Below are positions 53,766 to 64,000 of a stretch of DNA of 64,000 nt, piece by piece. This stretch comes from Monosporascus cannonballus (Eukaryota > Ascomycota > Sordariomycetes > Xylariales). The DNA is taken from the NCBI GenBank assembly GCA_004154925.1, contig QJNS01000012.1:521568-585567 (forward strand), written 5' to 3'. Position numbers and translations under genes: made by a program. The notes below the pieces were generated by a model. That model searched no databases. It saw nothing but the letters and a program-made list of their open reading frames with translations, and had not been told where the DNA came from. Numbering within the stretch: position 1 is the stretch's first letter; every line of letters begins with the position of its first letter.

Positions 53766-53995
53766 TAGAGCCAGCGGTAATAAGGTTCATCATGGTCGAA
53801 GTTTGTCGGCACCTGCGAATTTGGCTTTAGAGTGAGGACTTATGAGAATGAGGTACAATTTATCCTAACCGTAAAAACCATGGACTAATTATCGCGTTGG
53901 AAAAAACTGGGTATAATACTTATCGTGCAAATTATATCGTGTAATAAATTTCCATATATTTGGCTTAGCCCTGGAAATACAGCTTAAACCCAATT
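53766..53995. repeat. Less degraded 230-bp patch, inverted partner of 49885-50010
   Basis: The GC content is clearly higher than the flanks from 53766 to about 53945, so RIP has acted less here. The right half pairs in inverted orientation with 49885-50010. Terminal repeats or target duplications were not found, so its class is open. Confidence 0.55.
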
Positions 53996-54546
53996 ATATT
54001 TTCTATAAATATATATTACATTTTATTTTTGTTTATATATATGTTGAAGTTAGTTTTTAAACACGTAATGTTTTATTTCGTTACATCATTTACTTTTTAT
54101 GTTTTCAAAATATTTAAAACTTTTATTTTACTCAAGGGATTAAATTTAAACCTGTAAATTAAAATGAGTAAAATGGGTTTTAAAATCTTAAATATAATCG
54201 TTTTATAAATTTTATTAAATTTTGCCATATATTAAACGTAAATATTATGATATAACAACAGCGTAAATTATTTCAAATCATTTTTAGCATGAGTTCATAA
54301 TGTTACAAATTAATTCAGCGAAATTGAATAATTATGTCTATAATGTAATGTTAAATAAAACTAAAAAACATTATCATTGAGTATTTGAGAATATGATTTT
54401 ACCGGTTTTTATAAAAGTAAAAATAATGTATAACAAAATGCATTTAAAAGTAAACAACAAACTTAGCATAAAATTACGTTTCGTTATAGTTCAGAATTAA
54501 GAAAAATAAAACGTTACGTAAATTTGAAAATAAAATTTCTAATGAA

Positions 54547-54828
54547 ATGAAAAATAACGAAATGGAATTTTATTCCGAAAATAAAAATAATAGGAAATAC
54601 AAAAAGATTTTTAAAATTTTTAACGGAAATAAATTGTATATTAAAGTATATGCGCGGAATAAAATCTACATATTTTTATTTCTTAGTAACAAATTTAATA
54701 ATACAAATTTTTTAACAAAAACTGTATTTTTTATTTTTTGCAAAATAACGGCTGTTTCTATATTTGCGTTTACCGGATCTATTTGCAATACAGGTATAGG
54801 AGAATATTTCGGTTTTTGGCTAAGGTAA
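54547..54828 (+). pseudogene. Possible coding relic in repeat R (copy 2), 93 codons
   Basis: An ATG-started frame, Lys/Asn/Phe-rich in its first half and with AVSIFAFTGSICN in the second. It aligns with 44951-45121. The first part is low-complexity and may be open by chance at this base composition, since A-rich codons avoid stops. No signal peptide or known domain was recognised. Confidence 0.25.
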
Positions 54829-55710
54829 GAAAAGAAATAATTCTGTTTAACATAAACAGGCGTAACTTTTGTTTTCCGCCATATATAAAGTCTTATTTTG
54901 CTTAGAAACGGGTTTAATATTATTTCATTTATTTTAGCGAAATTTATTACTTAAAAAATCTAAATGATTTCTGTATTTACAGTTAATTAATTTCGACGGA
55001 TTAATGTACCTTTTTAAAATATTAAATTTAATTCCGAGGCTAAAAAAACTGATAAACTTACATTTTCAGATTAAAATGTTTTTATGATAATTTCGGCCCC
55101 CAGTAATACACGGATATATAGTTAAAACATCTTCTATTTTATATTAATATTTCTTTTTATAATCAATCGAGAGATATAAAAATATGGGTAAAAGATATTC
55201 CGATTTAAATATACTAACAAGTTTATAATAAATTGTAAAAAATATAATGAATATGAAATAAAAAGAAATTAGAGCTCCGTGGTAAAACTAAGGACTCGAG
55301 TTATAACAATAAGATAACAGAAATGAAATACGATTTGATAACTTAATATTTAAAGGTCAGGCGGGAAAAAACAATTTTTGATAGTTAACGAAATACCTGA
55401 ACAAAACTTTTCTAAAAAATTACGAAATTGCTAATAAGTTACTTTAAGTAAAAAATAATTTAATTTAGGAATAGAGAAATTTCAGCACCATAAAAATGTT
55501 ATTACTTTTTAAAGTAAATTATAATTAAGTAATTAGTTTTATGTAAAATCAATTTCTGAAAATTTAAAGCTGTTTATTTATATATAATTTCATATTTCTC
55601 ATTAAAAATGTTATGAAATGTTATAAAACGTCGTGTTTAATAAGAAAAAGGCGAAAAAAAGCTAATTCTTAAATTAGAAAAAGTATAATAGTTAAAATAA
55701 ACTTTAATTA
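54650..55710. repeat. Dispersed repeat R, copy near 55 kb
   Basis: Collinear with 44951-46170. Its last part (about 55480-55700) also matches 57990-58170 in the same orientation, on the other side of the tRNA synthetase gene. Borders are approximate because of heavy decay. Confidence 0.6.
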
Positions 55711-55974
55711 TCAAAATAAATAATGAGTTAAAGTAAAAAGCAATTACATTTTCAAGGTTCATTTTACAGAAACCTGGTTAAACTATATCGCAAGTGTTTA
55801 TTGTTTTGTTTTAACGACTAGATCTTTTCGCTTCCGGTTTAATTTATCTTGATTTTATACTTAAAACTTTGAAAAAATTAAACGAAAAAAAAATAGGAAG
55901 ATCGTTAACGTTAACATTAAAAATACCTTCGCACTTGCATTTCAATAAAATAACGCAACTTAATAAAGCAACAG

Positions 55975-56152
55975 TAAGCTCCAATGCTAATTAGTTTCCG
56001 TTCTAAGCTAATAACCCACTGAAAAATTGTTGCAACTAACTCTCTGTGGCCCTCCGTCGGATAGGTATTAAAATTTGGGGTGTGCATATTTGGGGGGAGA
56101 GTTGGTACGTACGCCCCTCTACAGCTCGTAATTGTACCTAAACTACCAGTAA
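55975..56152 (-). other. 3' flank of the tRNA synthetase gene
   Basis: Composition turns from AT-rich to balanced at about 55975. This strip, downstream of the stop codon at 56153-56155, should hold the 3' UTR and the poly-A site. No clear signal can be singled out. Confidence 0.5.
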
Positions 56153-57753
56153 CTAATTTGCAGCCCTGTTAGCCTCGGTAACATTTGGTGGAGGATGCCG
56201 GGGGTTTCCTCTCCATTCGAGCTTTCGGGGGCGCATGAATTCTTCCAAGACCTGGTCCGTAACAGCTGCCCTCCTTGTCTGGAACTGCTGCACGTATTCT
56301 TGCAACAAATCGATGGCCATCTTCTTTAGCTCGCCCGTGAGCAAACTGCCTTCCCTGTAATTTTTGTAGACCGCAGCCAGTTTTTCGTCGCTTTCCTCAA
56401 AGTACGTCAAGTAAATATACGATACGTCCACATCGGGGTTGCCTCCAATGCGGCGGTGCTCTTCGAGGCTACTCTGGCCACCACTGAACGCGTGGCGGTT
56501 GATCTTTGTCTTGATTTGTTTCGGTGTATCCGTCATGAAGATAGCCGAATTTGGGTTGGACGATGACATTTTGCCGCCGGCCCCTTGCAGGGCGGTTAGA
56601 AACTTGGAGTGAATCAACGCGGGCTTCGGCGATGGATTTCGCATGCGGTGAGCATTGTCTCGAACTGAAATCAGGGGGGTCAGCATTGGGAAGGCAAAGC
56701 CTTTAAGTCTTAGGGAATGAACAAACCAAGGCGAAAGTAAGGATCTTGGTCAATGCCCATGGGGATCAAGCAAGGAATGCGGGCGATAGATGAATGACGA
56801 TCCTGTAGAGGCTCCTCTGCCCAGATTTCAGGGTACGACGTCGCAAATGCAGCTACGCACTGGACAGACGGGAAAAAGGAGCGGCCGATATTGGTGCTAG
56901 TTTCGATCAGCCAGCAAGTGATAAGGCTGTGTATAGGTGCCTTACCTCTCGTTGAAACCAAAAGCACCCCGAACTTGATTAAACGTAACCAACTTGGAGA
57001 ACTCCCAGGCATTCATAAGAAAATGACCTCCGAGGTACTTCAGATCACTATAGATGAATGTCTTCTTCACATCAAAGCCCAGGGCAATGATGTCCTTTGC
57101 GTTGTCCATGGCATATTTCATTGTCTCCTCGCACGTGAGATTCTCGTTGAAGATCGCCTTTTCGTCGTCGGTCAGCATGCTGTTTTTCGGGTGGTTAGTC
57201 AGGGTCCTTGAAGAGACGCGCGTACATGTATATATAAATATATATATGCAATGTAGGCATACAAAGGAGAGAGGGGGGTCAGGGTGGGAGATGGCTCACA
57301 AAACCAGAGGTACGTCGAAGCACTCCTGGAGCCACTGTGTAAACTGCATAGGTATAGTATGGCCTAGATGTAAACTGCCCGTGCTTGGCCCTCTTCCCGT
57401 GTAGAGAAAGAATGGCTCGCCGCGCTCATAGCAGTCCAGTATCTTGTCGAAGTCACGGTGGCTGAAGAAAAGACCACGACGAAGCCATCGATGGGGCTTC
57501 CGACCGGTAACCCGCTCAAAACGTTCGAGGAGAGCTGCATCAATAGCCTGCGTGTTCCATTTCCTGCTCGAGATATTAACACGATATACACTAGAGGGAG
57601 GCTCGATCAATTTCCTGGGTGTACGTGCCGGATGAGTGCGTCGTAGTCGATTGCAACTATGTTCCCTCCTTCGTCTTGTCCGCCTTCAACAGACCACGGG
57701 TTGATAACCTGATCATGTACCACCGGTGCCGGCGCCTTATCGACAGTCGCCAT
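56153..57753 (-). CDS. Tryptophanyl-tRNA synthetase, cytosolic type
   Basis: A class I aminoacyl-tRNA synthetase that charges tRNA-Trp with tryptophan, using ATP, in the cytosol. Five exons (57629-57753, 57300-57563, 56946-57179, 56727-56896, 56153-56664) total 1305 bases and code for 434 residues, near the yeast enzyme's length. The ATG at 57751-57753 is followed by INPWSVEGG, the usual start of the eukaryotic catalytic part. Motifs in order: TGRGPSTGSLHLGH (HIGH box), LTDDEKAIF, GFNESTNIGRSFF across intron 3, GIDQDPYFR, and GGKMSSS (KMSKS loop). Introns are 65, 120, 49 and 62 bases; introns 2-4 are GT-AG, intron 1 appears GC-AG. No mitochondrial presequence is evident. The gene shows no RIP, with damaged DNA on both sides. 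It could be the only cytosolic copy or a second one. Confidence 0.97.
57180..57299 (-). other. Intron 2 of the tRNA synthetase gene
   Basis: The donor is GTGAGC and the acceptor is CAG at 57180. A textbook branch site GACTAAC lies about 20 bases before the acceptor. At 120 bases it is the longest intron of the gene and holds a TA-rich run at about 57226-57248. Confidence 0.9.
57564..57628 (-). other. Intron 1 of the tRNA synthetase gene, apparently GC-AG
   Basis: The frames of exon 1 (IDYDALI) and exon 2 (KWNTQAID) join only if the donor is CCG|GCACGT and the acceptor GAGCAG|G. The nearest GT donor, four bases further on, would shift the frame. The length of 65 bases is normal for a fungal intron. 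The joined text LIRKWNTQAID fits the family. Confidence 0.75.
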
Positions 57754-57985
57754 ATCGCATGAGAGGTTCGGATGGGTTGAAAAGGATGGGGGATTGGTAT
57801 GGTGATGGTGGGAAATAAATAAGCACTGGAAATGTTATATAGAGGAGGGGTAGGTGAGGTAGGAGGGGCACTGAAACGACATTGCAGGCAGTTAAGAAAA
57901 CTATCCATGTTGTGGGGGGCGGGGGCGGGGGCGGGGGTGGGCCTTCCCAATTATTATAATCGTAATAAGGCATGCTAGGGGCTTG
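57754..57985 (-). promoter_or_regulatory. Promoter region of the tRNA synthetase gene
   Basis: On the minus strand a TATA-like CTATATAAC (57834-57842) lies about 80 bases before the ATG, followed by a CT-rich leader typical of fungal promoters. Further up, 57914-57941 is a run of GGGGGC units on the plus strand. Repeat R begins at about 57990, so the whole promoter seems to be less than 240 bases. Confidence 0.6.
57914..57941 (+). repeat. GGGGGC tandem run upstream of the gene
   Basis: Four G-tracts of five or six separated by single C or T bases: a short hexanucleotide repeat with G-quadruplex potential on the plus strand (template strand for the gene), 160-190 bases upstream of the ATG. 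Confidence 0.8.
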
Positions 57986-57989
57986 TCAG

Positions 57990-58170
57990 AACAAATCCCA
58001 ATCCATTAATAATCCTCTAAGAGGAATAGTTTCCGGAAGTCTACATTTATTTACATATGGTCCTGGTCTCCGATCTAAAAACGTCATCAAACGTCATAAA
58101 ACGGTATGTTTTAATAAAAAACGAAAAAAAAGCTATCTCTTAAAACAAAAAAAGCATAATATATACCTCT
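57990..58170. repeat. Dispersed repeat R, copy near 58 kb
   Basis: Matches 45990-46170 and 55480-55700 in the same orientation: CATTAATAA, then TTTATTTACATAT..GTCCT, then an AAAACG..ATGTTTTAAT-like block and AAAGCATAATAT. It is the left end of a longer decayed block that continues to the right. Confidence 0.6.
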
Positions 58171-58879
58171 TACCAAAAAAAAACCCCCCGAAACGCTTTT
58201 ATTTTTCTTACCGATTTCTCGTTGCTTTTTAGCTCGTCGACGGCCAATAAATTCTTATAAGCCGCCATTCTAAAGCGGAAAGGCCGCTGTTATTTTTTTA
58301 ACGTTCTGTAACGAAAAAGGTTTTACCACCTTAGCCCTTTACGCCAAAATTGGGTATATCTAAAATTTATTTAGTTTTTCTTTATTTTGGTCGTTATTAA
58401 TAAAACGCCGATAACCTAAACTGAAAATGGAAAATTATTATATGCAATAATAAACCGTAAAAATATAACCGATATAACTTTTACTGATTTTCTAATTTAT
58501 ATAAGGAAAGGTTTTAACGTTGTATTATTTATATTAATATATATTTTTAATACAAACAATTTCTTTGTACAGCTTTCGAAATTATTCGTTAACTTTCTGT
58601 AACCAATATTTTACAAATAAAAAATATTTTAATAATACGATTTATAAAATTTATCATGCGAACGAACTATTTATTTATTTTCCAGACGAAATTTTGAAAA
58701 ATATGTATTAATATTACCAAAAAGAAATATAGCCGGTTTTAATTACTTTTTCGGCAAAAATATATCTAAAAATAAAATATTTAGTTATTTTCGTTTGTAT
58801 TTTTAAATTAAATAAAATAAAGTTTAATATTCTGGTTCTACTTTAATTATAAAATGTGCATATAACTTCGAACCTTTCT
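58171..58879. other. RIP-degraded AT-rich DNA, no gene seen
   Basis: It begins with a mildly less AT-rich stretch (58180-58340) that has no coding features, then typical decayed sequence. Confidence 0.6.
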
Positions 58880-59210
58880 CTTTAAAAATTTATAATATTT
58901 AGTATTTATTAATTTTATCACATTTTCAATAAAATTCTTTTTACAGGTATTTTTATTTAAAAAATACCTTATGTTTTAATTTAATATACGATATCAACCT
59001 TTTTCTAATTTTGACTTTTGTTATCGATATTTTTAACAGTAATATGCACGTTATTAATTATAAATCCCAAACCGTTAAAATGTAAGAAACGTAACGTTTG
59101 TAACTACCCGTCTATGAATTTATTTTCTTTAGTCACGGCCGGTATAAAACAAAAATACCTTAACAGTTTTAATTTTATAGCTTATTCTATTGTTAAACTA
59201 TAAATATAAA
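58880..59210. repeat. Dispersed repeat R, copy near 59 kb (matches 2100-2460)
   Basis: Collinear with the copy near 2 kb, in the same orientation. It includes the frame at 59018-59203, which opens at a TTG (no ATG) and carries NPKPLK and VC-Y like the other copy. Confidence 0.55.
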
Positions 59211-62200
59211 AATTATATTACGTCGTAATCCGTAAACGTTTCGCTATTGTTATCGTTCTTTATTCCAATTATTTGGGTACCGGAAATCGTTATTTTATAA
59301 TATTAATATAAAAAATAGAAATATTTGAAAATAATCCTGAATTGCAAAAAAATAAAACATTAAATCCATAAAATTTGATATTACCATAGATACGTAAAGG
59401 CTTAAACACACACAATCCTAATACCGCTAAACCGATTAAAATCACTCCGAAAAAACTAGTTATTAGTCTGTAAACAATGACGCATAAAATCACAAAAGCT
59501 ATTTCATATAAAGCTATTTCAAGAATTATTGAAATATTTAATTATTAAAAACCATTTCATGCATAGTAAACGTTAACCCAAGATTTGGGCGAATAAATCG
59601 TAGGGATGTTTTGCCAAAAATCTAAAAATGTCATTAACGATTGAAATAAAATCGAAATAGTTTTTACTTATAATCCAGTTTAAAACTTAATTTTATTGTC
59701 GTTGAATAATATCAACGGCAAATTTTTTAATTACGACTTCGTTTTTACCAAATGTTTAAAACATAATTTGTAATGTGGTAATATACAATATATTATTTGT
59801 TAAAATTTAATTTTAAATTTAAAAACTTGAACGAAATTTTTATATCTAAAGTTTTGTTACTAAATTTAAACCACTATCTATTATTAGTAAATAATGTATT
59901 CTATAATTAATAACTAAAAATGATATGTACGAAGAGGAAAATATAAATCGAAAATAAAAATTACGTCGATTTTGAAGAATTAAAACAAAGATGGACAAAT
60001 TTTTTAAAAATAAGACAAATTCTAAGAAAATACTATGAAATAATGTAATTAAAACAAGAAATATTTAACAAAAAAAGCAAAATACAGTAATAAAAATAAA
60101 ATAGAAAAACAATTTAAAAACCAAACGATATTAAATTTAAAACGAAATCGATTTTAGAAAAAATAAAACTATCGACATTTTTTAAAAATTTGGAAAAATA
60201 ATTCATATAATAATTTAAGCACTCTTTACTCTCTTTTCTGTTTTAAGAACACTTCTTATACACTTTTAATCCTTTAAATTATTATTATATATATTCTTTA
60301 AAATCTTTAAAGTTTTAGCGTTATTTTCCTTTGGAACATTTATATATCTGATTTTATTTTTAACGAAATTAGCCAGTTTTTTATTTCGAACTTTCCAACA
60401 TATTATTTGTTATGCTTTGCGGTATATTTTTATCGTATAAAATATTCCAAAATAAATTGGATTTTTACACGGAGAATTTAACGAAATATAGTTTTTTTAT
60501 TTTAAAAAAATATTCGTTATTATTACCTTTAATCAAAACTTATTTCAAATAAAGGTTTTTTTATACCATGAGTCTTTAATTTTTAAAATGGACAATAAAT
60601 ACGACAAGAAAACCATTCAATATATTTATTAATATACCGAAAAATGAAATTCGTATGTTAAGTTACCCTCTTTTTTAATAACCGTTAAAAGACCAGCTTT
60701 TTACCGCAATTATTTATAAAAAAGCTTTCTGAAAAACACATTTTTATAAAAACGAAGAAAGTTTTATATATAATAAATTATGAAAGGTTTTGCTTCCAAT
60801 TAAACGTAATTTTCGAATCCGTACTTACGAAATCCATCACCGCTTTATTTTGCATTAATATAAAATTCATGTTATCTCGAAATTTTAAAATACTTTAAAT
60901 ATTTTAAAGTCATTTAAAATCGATCAAAATATAAACCCGAAACCTAAGTTATTCAAGTTATAACCGATCACGGCCAATATGATATAATTCAAGTTATACT
61001 AAAAACTTAATATAATATTGACGCGTAAAATATTAAAACCGGTATTATAATATTTCAAAATAATAATATATAATAATAAAATATATTGCACAGAACTTTA
61101 CGGATAATATTTGCTAAAATTAAACATATATTTTGGATTTTCATCGGCAACCAGTTTATCCGATATATCGTAATCTGCGAAAACCAACATTATTTAATAA
61201 ATATATATTTAAATTTTAGGCGTAAACTTAACGTAATTAAATATGCAAAGAAAATTAAAAAACTTACGAATCGCCATTCATAATTGAGTAAATTTATCGA
61301 AATTAAATATATATTACAAAATTCTTCAAACAAAAATAAAGTCCCAATGACCAAAATTTATACCAAAATATATTGCGGACTGTAAAAATATTTATAAATA
61401 TTTATTTCTCAATTAACGATATTCGAACCTATTGTTCATATACTTAAATATAACATTAAGCATATGTATATAAATATAAAGAAAATAGAAATTTACTAAC
61501 AATCAGCGACTACAAACTCACTACATTTAGTTATTAGATAAAAAGGTAACTAAGTTACAACTCCAGATATTAAAATATAACAATACAAACCAAACTTATA
61601 AACCGAAAATGCTACGTATAATAAAGCCATAAAATGGTAAAAGCGAGAAGTTTCAAACGAGACTATTAAAAGACACTTTCATCTACAACGACAATATATA
61701 ATAACGACCCTGATAGGTTAAAACCACGCATTAAGGGGATGTGATATATCGTAATAATAAATTATGGAGCTTTTAAAACAAATTACTTTGCATTATATTC
61801 AAAAACAAAGTTGAATTGTTATAGAAAAATAAAATAAAAACGTTATACATCTAAAAATTCAAAACGTTGGATGTTTGCGTACAATACAGGAATGTTATGC
61901 GCGAAATTAAATGTTTCGAAATTTTTGATTAAAATGAACCTAAACCTGAGATATGAAACTATGATATTATATTAAATAACTATTAATGGGGCAAAATTTC
62001 TCTTTCATAAATTAAATTGGTAATTAAATAAAGTTACCTTTACCATATATATTAACGAACAAGAATAAGAACCCTAGCAATTAATACGAATTTCTTCGAA
62101 GCGAGCGATATAAAAAATTCGACAATAAATTAACAAAAGTATATAAAATAAACTAAAGACAACGCATATATAAAATATATCATATTATATTTAGGAACCC

Positions 62201-63164
62201 AGATATATGTATTAAAAAATACATATTTCGGGTTTTTAAAAATATATATATTATTAATATTTATAAATATTTATAAAGGTTAGTAAAATGATAACTTCCT
62301 ATAAATTTAAAAATGAAGTAATGTATGTCGGTTATTTTATTATTAAATTTTAAAACTACAAGACCTTTAGTATCATATTATATATTATATATTCGTAAAA
62401 ATAGGAAATCAGAAAGATTATAATAATATATTATTTATAAACATAATAGATATACGAAATGTAATATAATTCACTCAGAACCTATTTTACAACAATTTAA
62501 AAAAATATATTACATTATTATAGATTTTTGTTGCGTTTATAAGATATTAATATTAAGTCATTATTTTTCTTTTAAATTATAATATTTAAAATTTTTATGT
62601 ATTAAGTATATAAAAATCAGTTATTCAGGTAATTAAATATTTATATTTGCAAAAGCTTAACAGTTTTACTTTGTCCAACCTCCTGTCATTAAATCTATAT
62701 TTAATATTTTATCAATTATATATTTCATAGTTTTAGAATTTGAAAATGATAAAATGTGAAAAAAGTTTTACAAATAAATATAAAATATAGTAAAATATTA
62801 TCAGTAATTAGAGATTGTTAAATTAATATATCAATATTCTATTGTAAATAAAATTAATATGTATTATATTTAATTAATCTTGAAAATGTATTATCTTATC
62901 ATAAAAGTTTAATTGAATATTTTTATAAAAACGAGATAATTACTGAAAGGATTTTGTAAATAATATATTACAGAAATAAAATTTGATTTTAAATATATTT
63001 TCATTTTATAACTTGGTGTTATAGAAGTCCTGTAATTAAAAGATTAAATTTTTGTAAATCTAAATATTTCATAGTAATGATCTAAAAATACAAAACGTAT
63101 TAATTCAAAATACATTAGAATATGTTGTTTATTCGATAATTATTTCATTTAATATATATATATA
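59211..63164. other. RIP-degraded AT-rich DNA, no gene seen
   Basis: Frames at 59290-59493 (minus, hydrophobic) and 61086-61283 (plus, Ile/Lys-rich) have no recognised content. No transposon ends were found. Confidence 0.6.
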
Positions 63165-63196
63165 CTGGAGCTCTTACGGTGGACCAAGCCGTAACA
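63165..63196. repeat. Truncated copy of the 45211-45341 element end
   Basis: CTGGAGCTCTTACGGTGGAC through AAGCCGTAACA matches the last 30 bases of the small element, and the flank that follows (ATCTTCGTGTTTT) resembles the flank of the 45-kb copy. The left part is missing; an AT dinucleotide run stands in its place. Confidence 0.65.
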
Positions 63197-63908
63197 TAAA
63201 TATCTTCGTGTTTTTTCCTGTATTTCCTTTCAAAATTTAGCGTAAGTTGCTTAATTACGTAATATAAATAGTTTATACGAATAAAAGACAAAATACGTTT
63301 TTGAATCTCAAAACCGTTTTATTTTAGCCTTTTTCGTATTTTATTATTAATTTTTCCATATCGCACGTAATAGTGAGAATCCGTATTCATTGCCAGGGTA
63401 ATTCATTAGGTGGGGTTCCAGGTTAATAGTTTAAATATAAATTATAAATCATAGTTTGGGACTAATTTCATTTTTAATGGAAATTTCTTAATGTTTTGGT
63501 TAAGAAAAAATTACATGATAATTTTTGACTTTTTTATATTTATTTTTAGACGATTTCGTAATTAAGGCAAACATTACATCCATTATAATAAACATCAACA
63601 CGGTTCATATAAATATAATTAAAATATTTGGGATCCGCAAAAAAGAGGTATTGTAATCAAATCGAATAAATTTAGTTTTATTATATCCGGGTTTTATATT
63701 TTCTGATACTATATTAATTATAAAGAGGTTAGAAAAAACGGTTTGAAATTTTTTTCGCAATGCACATATGATGGCATTATATTAAAATTCCGACAGAAAA
63801 TAAATGAATACATTTCAAAAAGGTTTAAAAAGAATTTGTTACAAACGATAAAACTAAACATTGTTATCATTGAAATTGAAAATTGTTCGGCAAGAAAATA
63901 AATAAATA
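63197..63908. other. RIP-degraded AT-rich DNA, no gene seen
   Basis: A slightly GC-richer patch lies at about 63360-63425. No feature could be recognised. Confidence 0.55.
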
Positions 63909-63909
63909 C

Positions 63910-64000
<91 letters not shown>
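63909..64000. repeat. AAT trinucleotide microsatellite
   Basis: About 30 uninterrupted AAT units running to the end of the window; the true end is not seen. Confidence 0.95.

Noticed and set aside
56891..57646. Plus-strand frames of 62-116 codons opposite the tRNA synthetase
   Set aside because: They are antisense shadows of the well-supported minus-strand exons.
57657..57973. Proline-rich minus-strand frames upstream of the synthetase
   Set aside because: The proline run is the GGGGGC repeat read backwards; the exon 1 frame with the family start lies in another frame at 57753.
1345..64000. Mitochondrial origin because of the very high AT content
   Set aside because: No mitochondrial gene, rRNA or tRNA is visible, and the nuclear LTR elements and spliced synthetase gene rule it out.
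63909..64000. Telomere end
   Set aside because: The repeat is AAT, not TTAGGG-like, and the window simply stops inside it.

Overview
The window looks like a subtelomeric or accessory-type AT-rich block of a filamentous ascomycete (Pezizomycotina). The signs are: very high AT content with CpG retained but CpA/TpG largely turned into TpA, the mark of repeat-induced point mutation (RIP); several Gypsy LTR retrotransposons riddled with stop codons; and one healthy, GC-balanced nuclear gene with short fungal introns. The species cannot be named from the sequence.

Layout: 1-1344 is a GC-balanced stretch with no gene I can support, ending abruptly at the AT-rich block. 1345-4348 is RIP-degraded DNA holding a 150-bp solo LTR (1769-1918). 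4349-40692 is a single nest of transposons. The outer host is a Gypsy element on the minus strand (called G1, about 6.7 kb once the inserts are removed). It received three separate insertions: G2 (same family, plus strand, 4737-11345, duplication CCCAA), G3 (a different Gypsy, plus strand, 13672-25684, duplication ATTTG) and D (an 11-kb insertion of unknown class, 28752-39745, duplication TCCGGCCT). G3 was then broken by G4 (G1/G2 family, minus strand, 15932-22377, duplication AAAAA). All gag-pol frames are dead, though RT and integrase motifs can still be read.

40693-55975 and 57985-63908 are degraded AT-rich DNA made partly of an old dispersed repeat (called R). Copies near 2.2, 45, 55, 58 and 59 kb can be matched to each other. 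A 131-bp LTR- or MITE-like element (45211-45341) and an inverted repeat pair near 49.9 and 53.9 kb also lie here. The window ends inside a long AAT microsatellite.

The only intact gene is a cytosolic-type tryptophanyl-tRNA synthetase (minus strand, 56153-57753, five exons, 434 residues). It sits in a roughly 2-kb island free of RIP, with direct copies of repeat R close by on both sides. No gene cluster, RNA gene or CRISPR array was seen.
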